From UBA1424 sp041654095 (lineage in GTDB: Bacteria; Bacillota_I; Bacilli_A; RFN20; CAG-826), in assembly GCA_041654095.1 (NCBI GenBank), contig JBAZED010000008.1, positions 1-60,217 of the forward strand: a DNA stretch of 60,217 nucleotides. Reading direction: 5' to 3'. A program made the translations under genes and the position numbers. Positions 15,311-25,438 of the stretch are shown here, piece after piece (the stretch's first letter is position 1; every line of letters starts with the position of its first letter). Under the pieces are notes generated by a model. The model ran no database searches and was not told the origin of the DNA. It saw only the letters and a list, made by a program, of their open reading frames with translations.

Positions 15311-17548
15311 ATGTCAGAAAGCCTATTGAGGAACAAAAACCGCAAATTTTTAGTGCTGAGTTTGACGTGCCTGATTTCCGTGGCCGCCGTCTTCGCATTA
15401 AAAGGCAACGGGACGCTGATGCAAAATTTCGCATACGAAGATCCGCCCTCATCCTATACCATCACCCTCGATAACAGCAACGCCCCATCAGCTTTGAGCG
15501 AAACGCAATTCGGAACCGGATACGGTTATGGGCGATATGTAAGATTTGATTATACGGCTGCCAAACGCGCGACGGGATATCATATCTTACTCGATAAAAC
15601 AGGGACTCTATATAACGACATAAGCACGAGGATTTCGTCATTAAAAACGCTGACTGCGACTTTTACGGGTGGGGAAGCGACCTTGCGAAAAGGTCCGAGT
15701 TTCTCAACGCTTGGCGGTGCGCAGGTGCTGACTTCCGGAATCGAGGTCGAATTAGCCGATAATCCCTATTTCTTTTCGCTCGAGAATACCGGGACTGATA
15801 CCCTTTATGTAACTTCGCTCATCCTCACCTATAGCTGCGCCCACGTCCATTCGACGATTGTCTTTGACGCGGATGGCGGCTCAGCTGTCGCTCCGATCAC
15901 GCAATCGATTGGATCAGCGGTTTCAGAGCCGGCGGATCCGACCAAGCACGGATACTTGTTTGATGGCTGGTACACCGACGAGGAATTGACGGAAGGATAC
16001 AGCTTCACCGTCATGAGTGACGTCGATGTGGTTTTATACGCGAAATGGAATATCGATCCGGAATATCCGGTTCTCTCCATCGCCCAATTCAAAGCCTTAA
16101 ACCCACTGGATGTCGATCACCACTGTGTCAACGGTGTCGTCATCTTAGGCAAGAGCGAGATGAACATCATCATCATCGCCGATGAAACCGATACGCTGAT
16201 CGCCTTTGGTTACGACGATGTCGAGATTGGCGATGATGTCCGGATCGGCGGCTATCTTAGCGTCGAGGAAAGTTTAGTTGTCCTCGTCGGAGACGAGACG
16301 GCCGGAGTTACCGCCGATGTCTATTCGCAAGGCAACAGCATCGCCCTCGATCCGACCACCATAACCGTGGCGGAATACAATCTTCTCAATCCCGATAGTC
16401 CGAGCAGCTGGGTCATCTACGCCGAAATAAATGGAACGATCAACATCGACTATAATACCCACGCCATCACTTTGACGGATGGCGAAGACGCGATGCCCGT
16501 CGTCGTCCTCGGACAAGAAGAATATCTCTACGTCAGCGATTACAGCCAATTTCGAGTCAACATCCGCGGTGTCATCTTGCCGAATATGGATGAAGTGCCG
16601 ACGACTTTGATGTTCCTATTTAACGGTCATGAGGACTATATTGAACTCGACTATACGGACGCCGAATTGCTGGATTCTGTCGAAACACTAATCCGCCAGT
16701 ATTATGAAACGCCGACCTTCTTCCCTGGTCAATTAGTCGACCTTCCCGCCAATCATCCGATCGCCTCCGTCACTTTCGTCTACGTGCCGTTTGGTGACAA
16801 TGCCGCGAAGTATGACCCTCTGACAAATCGCGTCGCTGCTGATATCACGGTGGTGATAGCGATCGATGTCGAAGTGCAAGTCACTTTGCGCGGAACGATT
16901 AACGACAGCTTTAATATCAAGCTCCATGTCGATCCCAGTGTAATCATTACGATCGCCGAGGTGATCGCCAAGCCCGACAGCAATGTCGATGCCTATGTGA
17001 TCAAGTGCGTCGTCTTGAATGTTCAGGCGCAAGAAGATGGTGATGATATGCTCCTCGTCGCCGATGCGACCGGGTTCATCTATATCAACACTGATGACGA
17101 GGGCGTCGCCGTTGGCGATGAAGTTGTAGCTTATGGCTACAGAATGACTTTCAGTTCGATGAATTACCTTATGAATGATCCTAGTCGCACCATCGATCAT
17201 ATCCGGGCCCACAATCAAGGAATGCCGATTGATCCCGTAGTGATTACGGTCGCGAATTTCCTCGCCCTCGATCACGAATTTGTCGCATCCGGATTCGTCT
17301 ATTACGAACTCGTCGGGACCTTGGAATATCAAAATCCAGGGGCTCCGGAATCCTCGGGTATTATGTTGAGAGACGGGGCAGAATATGTTTATATTTACCC
17401 AGTGAGCGACGCGGCGCGCGCCGTCCTCGTCAATTTTATCGGCCAAGAAGTGGCGATTTGCGGGCTCGCCATCCTCGGCGGCGAACCCGACAATCAAATT
17501 GTCTTTTTGGCCTTCCTCGCATTATCGGAAATAGAAGTAGTCGAGTAA
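15311..17548 (+). CDS. Large secreted protein with InlB-type repeat and OB-like modules
   Basis: 745 aa. A signal or anchor helix lies at about 12-32 (FLVLSLTCLISVAAVFAL). A beta domain (45-178) ends LYVTSLILTYSC, similar in layout to the N-terminal domain of the 10551 protein. Residues 180-247 are a clear Listeria-Bacteroides (InlB B) repeat: VFDADGG, PTKHGYLFDGWYTDEE and VVLYAKW. Then come up to four modules of 70-100 residues, each opening like an OB-fold unit: SIAQFKALNP, TVAEYNLLNP, TIAEVIAKPD and TVANFLALDH, with strands such as DDVRIGGYLSV and GDEVVAYGY. No sortase signal is seen. GGAGG lies well before the ATG. It is likely a surface adhesin or binding protein; no enzyme motif is seen. 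Confidence 0.72.
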   Translation: MSESLLRNKNRKFLVLSLTCLISVAAVFALKGNGTLMQNFAYEDPPSSYTITLDNSNAPSALSETQFGTGYGYGRYVRFDYTAAKRATGYHILLDKTGTLYNDISTRISSLKTLTATFTGGEATLRKGPSFSTLGGAQVLTSGIEVELADNPYFFSLENTGTDTLYVTSLILTYSCAHVHSTIVFDADGGSAVAPITQSIGSAVSEPADPTKHGYLFDGWYTDEELTEGYSFTVMSDVDVVLYAKWNIDPEYPVLSIAQFKALNPLDVDHHCVNGVVILGKSEMNIIIIADETDTLIAFGYDDVEIGDDVRIGGYLSVEESLVVLVGDETAGVTADVYSQGNSIALDPTTITVAEYNLLNPDSPSSWVIYAEINGTINIDYNTHAITLTDGEDAMPVVVLGQEEYLYVSDYSQFRVNIRGVILPNMDEVPTTLMFLFNGHEDYIELDYTDAELLDSVETLIRQYYETPTFFPGQLVDLPANHPIASVTFVYVPFGDNAAKYDPLTNRVAADITVVIAIDVEVQVTLRGTINDSFNIKLHVDPSVIITIAEVIAKPDSNVDAYVIKCVVLNVQAQEDGDDMLLVADATGFIYINTDDEGVAVGDEVVAYGYRMTFSSMNYLMNDPSRTIDHIRAHNQGMPIDPVVITVANFLALDHEFVASGFVYYELVGTLEYQNPGAPESSGIMLRDGAEYVYIYPVSDAARAVLVNFIGQEVAICGLAILGGEPDNQIVFLAFLALSEIEVVE

Positions 17549-17680
17549 TTAGCCCTCGCTTTCATCAAGGCAGTAATTTATTGAACATAATCACTGATTA
17601 GCTGTATTGTCAGAATTTTTAGTTATGGGCAGCGGATAATGTTGAAAATGATGAACATTTTTCGTGCAAATAGAAATGTT

Positions 17681-17694
17681 TAAGCATATGCTTA
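17681..17694. promoter_or_regulatory. 14-bp perfect palindrome upstream of typA
   Basis: TAAGCATATGCTTA is a perfect palindrome ending 16 bp before the typA ATG. typA lacks a clear Shine-Dalgarno (GTAGAAATAAT precedes the ATG). The palindrome could be an operator or chance in an AT-rich stretch. Confidence 0.25.
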
Positions 17695-17710
17695 TTGCGG
17701 TAGAAATAAT

Positions 17711-19531
17711 ATGAACATCCGCAACATCGCCATCATCGCTCACGTCGACCATGGCAAGACGACGATGGTCGACCAACTATTCAAAACCGCCCATCTCTTT
17801 CGCGACAATGAAAGTTCCATGGAGCGGATGATGGATTCCAACGATCTCGAAAGGGAGCGGGGCATCACAATCTTGGCCAAGGCGACCGGCATTCTTTATA
17901 AAGACTATCAGATTAATATTCTCGACACACCGGGGCACGCTGATTTCGGCGGAGAAGTTGAGCGCATCATGAACATGGTCGACGGTTGCCTGCTTTTGAT
18001 TGACGCTCACGAGAGCACGATGCCGCAGACCCGCTTCGTGCTAAAAAAAGCCATCGAAGCCCACGTCAAACCCATCGTCGTCATCAATAAAATTGATCGG
18101 CAGAACGTTGATATTGCCCATGTTCTAAATGATGTTCTGGAACTTTTCATCGCCCTTGACGCTCCCGAAGAATATCTCAATTTTAAAGTTGTCTATGCTT
18201 CTGGATTAATGGGCACGAGCAGCCTATCGCCAAATCCCAAAGACCAAAAACTGGGAATGGAAGCGATCCTCGATTTAATCATCAGCGAGATTCCCAGCCC
18301 CAACGTCACGTCAAGCGGCCATCTCCGCTTTCAGCCGAGCCTCCTCGATTACAACGATTTCGTCGGTCGCATCGGCATCGGTTTAGTGAAATCGGGTGTC
18401 ATTCGCGTCGGCGAATCGATTGTCCTCGCCCGTCTTGACGGCACTCACAAACCAGGTAAAATCATGAAATTGTATCGCTTTTTTGGCATGATTCGAATCG
18501 AATTAGCAGAAGCGCACGCAGGTGACATCGTCGGTGTGGCCGGTATCAGCGACATCAATGTCGGTGAGACGATTTGCGAGCCAGGATATATCGAACCCCT
18601 CGCCCCCATCGCCATCAGCGAGCCAACTCTTCAAATGACTTTTGCCCCGAACAGTTCACCGTTTGCGGGCCAAGCTGGAAAGTTCGTCACTTTTCGGCAG
18701 CTCCAAGCTCGTCTTGAAAAAGAAATACAGCGCGATGTCGCTTTGAAAGTTGCCTTGATTGAAGGCTCGGACCGCTTTCTCGTGTCGGGGCGCGGCGAGT
18801 TACACCTCGGCATCCTCATCGAAAATATGCGGCGCGAAGGTTACGAGCTGGAAGTCAGCAAACCAAAAGCGATCATCAAGATTATCGATGGCACTCCTCA
18901 TGAACCTTTTGAAGAGCTGCTCCTCGATGTTCCCTCGAATGATCTCGGCGCCGTCATGGAAGCCTTGGCGAGTCGGCAAGCCGAAGTCATCCATATCGAC
19001 TATGGCGAGCTGAACACCCGCTTAGTCTACGATATTGCCGCTGCCAGTTTGGTTGGCCTCCATGCCCAAATCATGACTTTGACCAAAGGGTATGGATTGA
19101 TGAGCCACACTTATAAAAATCACCGACCGGTGACGAACTTTCAAATCAAAGGTCGATCATTGGGTGTTTTAATCGCCTCGGACACCGGCATGAGCACGAC
19201 TTATGCCATCGAAGGCTTGGAAGCCCGTGGCACGATGTTCATCACACCCCAAACCCTCGTCTATGAAGGGATGATCGTCGGCGAAAACCGCTATAGCAGC
19301 GATCTGATCATCAATGTCACAAAAGCTAAAGAACTGACCAACATGCGGATGTCGACCAAAGAGCAAAAAGTAGTTCTTAAAGCCCCGCGGTTGATGTCGC
19401 TCGAAAACTGTCTGGCCTATCTCAACGACGATGAGTTGCTCGAGATTACGCCGACGACCTTTCGGATGCGCAAAATGTACCTCACCGAGCTAGAAAGAAA
19501 ACGAAAATCGCCGCGAAAAACCGCGATTTGA
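17711..19531 (+). CDS. typA: Translational GTPase TypA/BipA
   Basis: 606 aa, the usual family length. The G domain carries G1 AHVDHGKTT (10-18), G2 RERGITI (48-54), G3 DTPGHADF (75-82), G4 NKID (129-132) and G5 YASGL. Domain II, the EF-G-like domains III and V, and the TypA-specific C-terminal domain follow (SGRGELHLGILIENMRREGY near 360; NRYSSDLIINVTKAKELTNM near 525). The protein binds the 70S ribosome and aids 50S assembly or translation under stress and low temperature. It is preceded by a palindrome and followed after 27 bp by an aldo/keto reductase gene. No strong ribosome site is seen ahead of the ATG. Confidence 0.97.
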   Translation: MNIRNIAIIAHVDHGKTTMVDQLFKTAHLFRDNESSMERMMDSNDLERERGITILAKATGILYKDYQINILDTPGHADFGGEVERIMNMVDGCLLLIDAHESTMPQTRFVLKKAIEAHVKPIVVINKIDRQNVDIAHVLNDVLELFIALDAPEEYLNFKVVYASGLMGTSSLSPNPKDQKLGMEAILDLIISEIPSPNVTSSGHLRFQPSLLDYNDFVGRIGIGLVKSGVIRVGESIVLARLDGTHKPGKIMKLYRFFGMIRIELAEAHAGDIVGVAGISDINVGETICEPGYIEPLAPIAISEPTLQMTFAPNSSPFAGQAGKFVTFRQLQARLEKEIQRDVALKVALIEGSDRFLVSGRGELHLGILIENMRREGYELEVSKPKAIIKIIDGTPHEPFEELLLDVPSNDLGAVMEALASRQAEVIHIDYGELNTRLVYDIAAASLVGLHAQIMTLTKGYGLMSHTYKNHRPVTNFQIKGRSLGVLIASDTGMSTTYAIEGLEARGTMFITPQTLVYEGMIVGENRYSSDLIINVTKAKELTNMRMSTKEQKVVLKAPRLMSLENCLAYLNDDELLEITPTTFRMRKMYLTELERKRKSPRKTAI

Positions 19532-19558
19532 TAGAATATTACTTGTGAGGAAATAATT

Positions 19559-20407
19559 ATGGAGAGACGAAAAGAACAAAAGCTGATCGCCGATGATTTT
19601 GTTTTGTCAAATGGTGTTCGCATTCCCAAAATCGGTTTTGGGACATGGCAGATCAAAGAGGGCGAAGAAGCTTATAATTCGGTGCTGATAGCCCTTAAAA
19701 ACGGTTACCGCCACATCGATACAGCCACGGTCTACCGCAATGAAAAAAGCGTCGGTAAAGCCCTCGGAGATTCAGGTCTAAAACGAGAGGACATCTTCGT
19801 CACGACGAAGTTGCCTTCGCACATCAAAGGTTATGAATCGACTTATATCGAATTGGATAAATCGCTCAAAAAGCTCGGTCTTGACTATATTGACCTGTAT
19901 CTCATCCATGCCCCTTGGCCGTGGACGGCGATCGGCTCTGATCACACCGTTGGGAATATCGAGTCGTGGAAGGCGATGATCGATTTATACAAGGCCGGTA
20001 AGATTCGCGCCATCGGCGTCTCAAACTTCGCTATCAGCGACATCGATGCCCTCGTTCAAGCCACGGGCTTTATCCCCCATGTCAATCAGATTCCTTTTTA
20101 TGTCGGCAAGCCGCAAAATGATCTCCGCGCTTATTGCCGGAAGCACAACATTCTCGTCGAGGCTTATTCACCCCTCATGTCCGGTCGCATTTTTAAACTG
20201 AAAATCATCCATGAACTAGCTGATAAGTATCATGTCACACCCGCCCAAATTGCCCTTCGCTACACAATCGAGCAAAACACTCTGCCACTTCCTAAATCAA
20301 CGCATCTCGAACGGATTGTTGAAAACAAGGAAATCGATTTTGTCCTTGAAACTGGTGATGTCCAAAAATTGGCTGCACTTGTAGTTAATCGCAAATCGCG
20401 GTTTTAG
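19559..20407 (+). CDS. Aldo/keto reductase
   Basis: 282 aa, a standard NADPH-dependent AKR barrel. The catalytic tetrad is visible: Asp in HIDTATVYRN (about 57) with Tyr at 62, Lys in TTKLPSH (about 90), and His in YLIHAPWPW (about 123). Cofactor-binding elements include IGVSNFAI (about 158-165), EAYSPL and LPKSTHLERI near 248. It reduces aldehydes or ketones; the substrate is not predictable, though the 2,5-diketogluconate-reductase-like subgroup fits. AGGA precedes the ATG by 9 bp. It probably reads through from typA, given the 27-bp gap. Confidence 0.9.
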   Translation: MERRKEQKLIADDFVLSNGVRIPKIGFGTWQIKEGEEAYNSVLIALKNGYRHIDTATVYRNEKSVGKALGDSGLKREDIFVTTKLPSHIKGYESTYIELDKSLKKLGLDYIDLYLIHAPWPWTAIGSDHTVGNIESWKAMIDLYKAGKIRAIGVSNFAISDIDALVQATGFIPHVNQIPFYVGKPQNDLRAYCRKHNILVEAYSPLMSGRIFKLKIIHELADKYHVTPAQIALRYTIEQNTLPLPKSTHLERIVENKEIDFVLETGDVQKLAALVVNRKSRF

Positions 20408-20510
20408 CCGTAAAAAATCAAGCGGTCTCACACGTTGTTTTCCTTAATGCGATAGTTACAATTTTTGACTTAAGGACTAAACTAGTAACCAGAAATGTTG
20501 GGGGACCATC

Positions 20511-20987
20511 ATGGGAAAACAAGCGATGAAAATAGGTATCATCATCCATTCAAACACCGGCAACACTTTGCTGGTCGCCGAAAAAATAAAGGCGAAGCTC
20601 GAAAAAATTGGCCATCAAGTGAACATTGAGCGGGTGATGGCCGCGAACAACGACGAAGTTGATGTCACCAAGGTCCAATTGACGAATATCCCGGAGACCA
20701 AGGGATATGACGGCTTCGTCTTCGGAGCCCCGGTTTATGGCTTCATGCTCTCGGGGGTCATGCGTTCCTATCTGGCCCAGATGCTAAGCCTCGAAGGAAA
20801 ATCGGTATATTGCTATCTCACTCAGCATTTCCGCTTTCGCTTCCTCGGCGGAAATCACTCATTGGCGCAATTTGAAAACGCTCTAATTAATAAAAGTGCC
20901 CTCATCAAGGGCACTAATATTGTCAATTGGAAGAGCAAGAAACGCTTGGCGTTGATCGATCAGACAGTCGACTTGATCAATTTCTAG
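20511..20987 (+). CDS. Flavodoxin-like protein
   Basis: 158 aa. The N-terminal FMN phosphate loop is IIHSNTGNTLLVAEKI (12-27), fitting (S/T)xTGxT. The second FMN contact region is GYDGFVFGAPVYGFMLSGVM (64-83), with the aromatic Tyr expected to stack on flavin. It likely acts as a flavodoxin or a WrbA/NAD(P)H-oxidoreductase-like protein in electron transfer. The gene has GGGGGA before the ATG. Its 3' end overlaps the convergent XRE gene by 4 bp, an arrangement that could make the two transcripts interfere. Confidence 0.82.
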   Translation: MGKQAMKIGIIIHSNTGNTLLVAEKIKAKLEKIGHQVNIERVMAANNDEVDVTKVQLTNIPETKGYDGFVFGAPVYGFMLSGVMRSYLAQMLSLEGKSVYCYLTQHFRFRFLGGNHSLAQFENALINKSALIKGTNIVNWKSKKRLALIDQTVDLINF

Positions 20988-21778
20988 TCTTTTCTTTTTT
21001 CTTCGTGGACCAACTGCTGGTTTTCACCACCGAATCCATAGGTCGTGATTTTGATGGTCTTTTCATCGACGGCGATGCCGTAGCAGAAGTTGGCATCGAC
21101 CTCGATTTGCGAGCACCAGTAATCCTTTTTGGCTTCAAGGCGAATATACTCGCCAGGTAGGCGGGTGAGTTCTGAAAGCTTCGCAAATTCTGGTTTAATG
21201 GCGCGAATCTGGTCGAAAAGAGCTTTATTATTGTTGTAAGTCAGCGTGTCAAAATAAGCTTTTTCACCCATGTATTTCGCGATGATGTTCAAAAGCTTCT
21301 TGTCCTTGATATAAGTCATCACATCGTCGCCGTCGATCGCGTAGCCATCCATCAGATATTGAATGATTACCTCCCCGATCAAGTATTCCCTTTGCGTCGC
21401 ATCTTTGGCCAGTTTTTCAAAGTCGATATTCATCCGTTTGTTGATCCCTTCGATGGCCCCTTGATAAAAAGTGTTTTTCTCGCCGAGCAAGTGGCGAAGG
21501 TTAATTAAGGCGTCGATTCCTTCTTTAATGTTTTCGACGCGAACGCTCTTGCCTTTGCGCAAGACGAGATTCCCGCCCGATAAGATTTTGTCGGTGGTGG
21601 TCCCGAGAATATCCGCTAACTCGAGCAGGATGCCGGTGTCGGGTAAGGTCTCACCGGTTTCCCATTTTGAGACGGCCTGAAAGCTGAGGCCGAGCTGATC
21701 GGCGAGCTCCTTTTGCGTGACGCCTTGTCCTCTCCTGAGTTTTGCGATGTAGCGTCCGATTTCGATTTGATTGATCAT
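20984..21778 (-). CDS. XRE-family transcriptional regulator
   Basis: 264 aa. Residues 7-62 are a cro/CI-type helix-turn-helix: IAKLRRGQGVTQKELADQLG, then LSFQAVSKWETGETLPDTGI. A helical C-terminal domain of about 190 residues has no recognised family; it may sense a ligand. AGGAG precedes the ATG. It lies 120 bp downstream of a heterodimeric ABC exporter on the same strand and converges on the flavodoxin gene, so it may regulate the exporter in response to a drug or peptide; that is inference from position only. Confidence 0.85.
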   Translation of the reverse strand: MINQIEIGRYIAKLRRGQGVTQKELADQLGLSFQAVSKWETGETLPDTGILLELADILGTTTDKILSGGNLVLRKGKSVRVENIKEGIDALINLRHLLGEKNTFYQGAIEGINKRMNIDFEKLAKDATQREYLIGEVIIQYLMDGYAIDGDDVMTYIKDKKLLNIIAKYMGEKAYFDTLTYNNNKALFDQIRAIKPEFAKLSELTRLPGEYIRLEAKKDYWCSQIEVDANFCYGIAVDEKTIKITTYGFGGENQQLVHEEKRKD

Positions 21779-21900
21779 CTTTTTTCTCCTGACTAAATTC
21801 TACGTCCCGATTTCGAATTCGCCTATAACTTGTTTATTGAAAAAAATCACTTGTTAGTTGAACAAGATATGAATTGCTGAAATTAACAATGAAAAGGATA

Positions 21901-23688
21901 TTACAATGCTTCTTTGCGGTCGTATTGCAGTTGATACAAGTTGTAGTAAAGACCTTTTTTCTTCAAGAGTTCCTGGTGGTTGCCGGACTCCTTTATCTCC
22001 CCTTTTTGCATGACCAAAATCATATTGCAGTGCTGAATGGTCGAGAGGCGGTGGGCGACGATGATCATCGTCGAAATATTCATCATCTTCGCGAGCGAAG
22101 ATTGAATGATGGATTCCGTTTCCGAATCGATGTTCGCGGTCGCCTCATCGAGGGTCATGACCGTCGGTTTATAAATGACTGCGCGTGCGAAGGAGATGAG
22201 TTGTCGCTCGCCGCTTGAGAAGTTGTTGCCGCGTTCGCGAACTTCGTGATTTAAGCCTTCCGGCAGTTTTTTTAAGACGTGTTCGAGACCGACATAATCG
22301 GCGGCCTTTTTAATCTCTTCCTCGGTTAAGGAATCATCGTTCAAGGTGATGTTGTCGCGAATCGTTCCCGAGAAGAGGAAGACATCTTGAAGCATCTGAC
22401 CGACGAAAGAGCGGAGCGATGAGCGCTTGATCCGGCGAATATCGATCCCGTCGATGAGGATCTGGCCGCGCTGAATATCATAGTTGCGGACGATGAGCTG
22501 GAGGATTGTCGTCTTTCCGCTGCCGGTGGCGCCGACGAGAGCCACGGTTTCGTTCGGTTCGACTTTAAAGGAGATTCCTTTTAAGACCCATTCGTCGGGA
22601 ATGTAGGAAAACCATACGTCCTTAAATTCAATCGATCCCGTGAAGTTCGAAAGCTCGATGGCACCTTCCTCGTCTTGGACCGATGGCTGCGTGTCGAGGA
22701 CGTCGAAGATTTTTTCAGCGCTGGCAAAACCATTTTGCAGCGAGTTGAATTGCTCGGCGATTTGCTGAATCGGCTCAAAGAACTGGCCGACGTAGACGTA
22801 GAAGGAGACGAAGAGGCCGATTGTCAGCCAATTGTTGAAAATTGAACTGACACCGAAGTAAATCGTTAAAACAGTGGCCGCCATCGCCAAGAAATAGATG
22901 GTCGGACGGTAAATACCAAACGAGTAAATCTCGCGGAAATAGCTCTTGCGAAGCTTCTGATTGATCTTTGTAAACTCATCAATCTTCTTATCCTCTTGGT
23001 TGAAGACTTGGGTTATTTTCATCCCCGATAGATTTTCCGAGAGGAAAGCGTTGACTTCCGAGACGTTGTTGCGAACACTGCGGTAGGCATTTCGCGAGTA
23101 GCGGCGGAATAAGACCGACGCTAAGAAGATGAAGGGTGTGACCGCCATCGCGACTAAAGCCATCCGCCATTCGATGATGAACATGATGATGACGATGACG
23201 ATCATCATCAAAATATTGCGGATGAGATTGACGATGGTGTTGGTGAACATTTCGGAGATGTTGCCGGGGTCGTTTGTAGCGCGCGTCACGAGCTTTCCGA
23301 CGGGCAGCTGGTTAATTTGTCCTATAGACAAAGACTCGATGTGATCAAAGACATCACTCCTTAGCTGCGCGGTGATCTTTTGGCCGATGCGCTGGAGCAT
23401 GATGCTCTGGAAATAGCCGATGAGAATCGACAAGGCCGTGATGACGAGCAGGATGGCCGCGCCGATGAGAACGATGTTGGTCTTGTCCTGAAGGGTGATG
23501 GCCGCATCAGTCATGATATCGATTGCCAAACCGGATGCGAGCGGCATGATCATATTCGTAAATGTCGTCACGATCATCAGGAAAAAAGCCAAGATGAACT
23601 TGCCGGTGTAAGGTTTGAAATAGCCGAGGAGGCGGACTAGGAGTTTTACGTCCTGATGAGCCTCGTGGTTTTCGACGAAATCACGCAT
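21901..23688 (-). CDS. ABC exporter, TMD-NBD subunit with canonical catalytic site
   Basis: 595 aa. Six membrane spans (residues 25-320) are followed by the nucleotide-binding domain: Walker A LVGATGSGKTTI (about 382-393), Q loop, signature SSGERQLISFARA (about 490), Walker B VMTLDEATANID with the catalytic Glu, and H loop VAHRLST. It belongs to the multidrug/lipid exporter family (MdlB/BmrD-like). The start overlaps the partner gene end by 8 bp. It forms the canonical half of a heterodimer, exporting drugs, lipids or peptides; the substrate is unknown. Confidence 0.92.
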   Translation of the reverse strand: MRDFVENHEAHQDVKLLVRLLGYFKPYTGKFILAFFLMIVTTFTNMIMPLASGLAIDIMTDAAITLQDKTNIVLIGAAILLVITALSILIGYFQSIMLQRIGQKITAQLRSDVFDHIESLSIGQINQLPVGKLVTRATNDPGNISEMFTNTIVNLIRNILMMIVIVIIMFIIEWRMALVAMAVTPFIFLASVLFRRYSRNAYRSVRNNVSEVNAFLSENLSGMKITQVFNQEDKKIDEFTKINQKLRKSYFREIYSFGIYRPTIYFLAMAATVLTIYFGVSSIFNNWLTIGLFVSFYVYVGQFFEPIQQIAEQFNSLQNGFASAEKIFDVLDTQPSVQDEEGAIELSNFTGSIEFKDVWFSYIPDEWVLKGISFKVEPNETVALVGATGSGKTTILQLIVRNYDIQRGQILIDGIDIRRIKRSSLRSFVGQMLQDVFLFSGTIRDNITLNDDSLTEEEIKKAADYVGLEHVLKKLPEGLNHEVRERGNNFSSGERQLISFARAVIYKPTVMTLDEATANIDSETESIIQSSLAKMMNISTMIIVAHRLSTIQHCNMILVMQKGEIKESGNHQELLKKKGLYYNLYQLQYDRKEAL

Positions 23689-25438
23689 TGGCCTCCTCCC
23701 CGATTAAAGCTTCAAGCTTTTGCATGTTGTACATCTCTTTATATAAAGAGTTGGTGCGAAGCAGTTCGCTATGCGTTCCAAAACCGACGAGTCGGCCTTG
23801 GTCGACGATGGCGATTTTATCGAGTTGGCGGACGGTGGAGATGCGGTGGGCGATCATCAGCGTCGTCTTGCCTTTGCGGATGCGGCGCAGATTGCGGATG
23901 ATGTCCTCCTCGGTTTTGGTATCGACCGCCGAGACGGAATCGTCCAAGATGAGGATCGTCGGATCCTTGGCTAAAGCACGCGCGATTGATACCCGCTGCT
24001 TCTGCCCGCCGGAAATTGTCACGCCCCGCTCGCCGAGGACGGTTTGATACTGCTCTTTGAAAGCCATGACATCGTCGTGAATATCAGATAATTTTCCGAC
24101 TTCGACGAGTTTGTCGTCATCGATTTTTTCAAAGGCGAAACCGATGTTGTTTTTGATGGTGTCCGAAAACAAGAAATTATCTTGGGGGACGTAACCGATG
24201 TGAGAGCGCAGCGTCTTAAGCGCTAGATGTTGATGGTCATATGGGCCGAAGAAGATCATTTCTTCGTCGACATTATAGACGTGGAGAAGCAGTTCAACTA
24301 AAGTTGATTTGCCGCTTCCGGTCTTGCCGAGAATGCCGACCATCTCCCCAGCCTCAATCTGAAAAGATATATCCTTGAGAATCGGATCTTCCGCATCGGG
24401 ATAGGCGAAGGTCAGGTGATTAAATGAAATCGACCCATCAAGCGTTACATCTTTAATCGTCTCGGGAGTTTCGCTGACGAGGGGCTTAGCTTCCAAGAAT
24501 GCGTAAATTCTCTTCGCGGACGCCTGCGCCTGTCCATTAATATTTAGAAACCACGAGATGGCAAAAACCGGCCATAGCAAAGTGAAGAAATACGAGATGT
24601 ATTCGGTCAATTCGCCACTTGACAACTCGCCCTTAGCAATCATGATGGAACCAAAGGCGATGATCGCCAATATCACGACGCTGATCATCGCGTCGATGAT
24701 GATGTTGACGATGATGGAGTAGCGCATGTGGTCCATCGACTTGGCGTAGACGTCGTCGGATTTCTTCTTAAAGCCCAATGATTCAGCTGCTTCGCGGACG
24801 TAGGCTTTGATGACGGCGATGCCCGTAAATGATTCCTGGGCAAAATCGCTCGCCCTTTCAAAAGCGTCTTGTCGCAGCTTGAATTTTTGTTCCATCTTGA
24901 GTTCGAGAAAGAAGACGAGGACGCCCATTAGGGCAATCGGGATAAAAGCGTAGAGGGTCATCACCCAGTCGAGACCGAACATGCGAATTAAGACGAAGAT
25001 GCCGAGCACCACGCCATCGACGATCATCAATAATCCAAAACCATACAGTTCGCGGACCGAATTCAAATCGTTGATGAAATGGCTCATCAGCCCGCCGATT
25101 TTTTCGTGTGAATAGAAATTCTGGTCGAGATTGGTGGCGTGCTTGTACATTTCGAGGCGAAGGTCGCTTTCGATTTTGCGGCTCGCACCAAAGAGGAGAA
25201 AGCGCCACAAGAAACGGCCGATTGTTATTCCGACCACGATGATGACGATGGTCAGAAGGGGAGTGAGGATCTGCGATGCGTCGGTGATGGTCTGGGCCTC
25301 AACTCCATCGATAATCGTTTTGACGAGGCGGGGAATCTCGAGCTGATACCAGTCAATCACGACTAAAAGAGCGATTCCCACAAGAAATGAGAATCCGTAT
25401 TTTACATAGTATTGGCGAAAGTGTTTAAGAAAGATCAT
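23681..25438 (-). CDS. ABC exporter, TMD-NBD subunit with degenerate Walker B
   Basis: 585 aa with six membrane spans (15-300) and a nucleotide-binding domain: Walker A ILGKTGSGKSTL (about 356-367), signature ISGGQKQRVSIARA and Walker B LILDDSVSAVD, where the usual catalytic Glu is Asp. This matches the known pattern of heterodimeric exporters such as TM287/288 and BmrCD, where one composite ATP site is degenerate. It is the first gene of the pair, transcribed divergently from the gene at 25639; a candidate operator lies in the shared upstream region. Confidence 0.92.
   Translation of the reverse strand: MIFLKHFRQYYVKYGFSFLVGIALLVVIDWYQLEIPRLVKTIIDGVEAQTITDASQILTPLLTIVIIVVGITIGRFLWRFLLFGASRKIESDLRLEMYKHATNLDQNFYSHEKIGGLMSHFINDLNSVRELYGFGLLMIVDGVVLGIFVLIRMFGLDWVMTLYAFIPIALMGVLVFFLELKMEQKFKLRQDAFERASDFAQESFTGIAVIKAYVREAAESLGFKKKSDDVYAKSMDHMRYSIIVNIIIDAMISVVILAIIAFGSIMIAKGELSSGELTEYISYFFTLLWPVFAISWFLNINGQAQASAKRIYAFLEAKPLVSETPETIKDVTLDGSISFNHLTFAYPDAEDPILKDISFQIEAGEMVGILGKTGSGKSTLVELLLHVYNVDEEMIFFGPYDHQHLALKTLRSHIGYVPQDNFLFSDTIKNNIGFAFEKIDDDKLVEVGKLSDIHDDVMAFKEQYQTVLGERGVTISGGQKQRVSIARALAKDPTILILDDSVSAVDTKTEEDIIRNLRRIRKGKTTLMIAHRISTVRQLDKIAIVDQGRLVGFGTHSELLRTNSLYKEMYNMQKLEALIGEEANA

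Noticed and set aside
16733..17497. 254-aa minus-strand ORF inside the surface protein gene
   Set aside because: Asp/His-rich reading typical of the antisense of a Val/Ile/Asp-rich gene; the plus-strand gene has signal peptide and InlB repeat.
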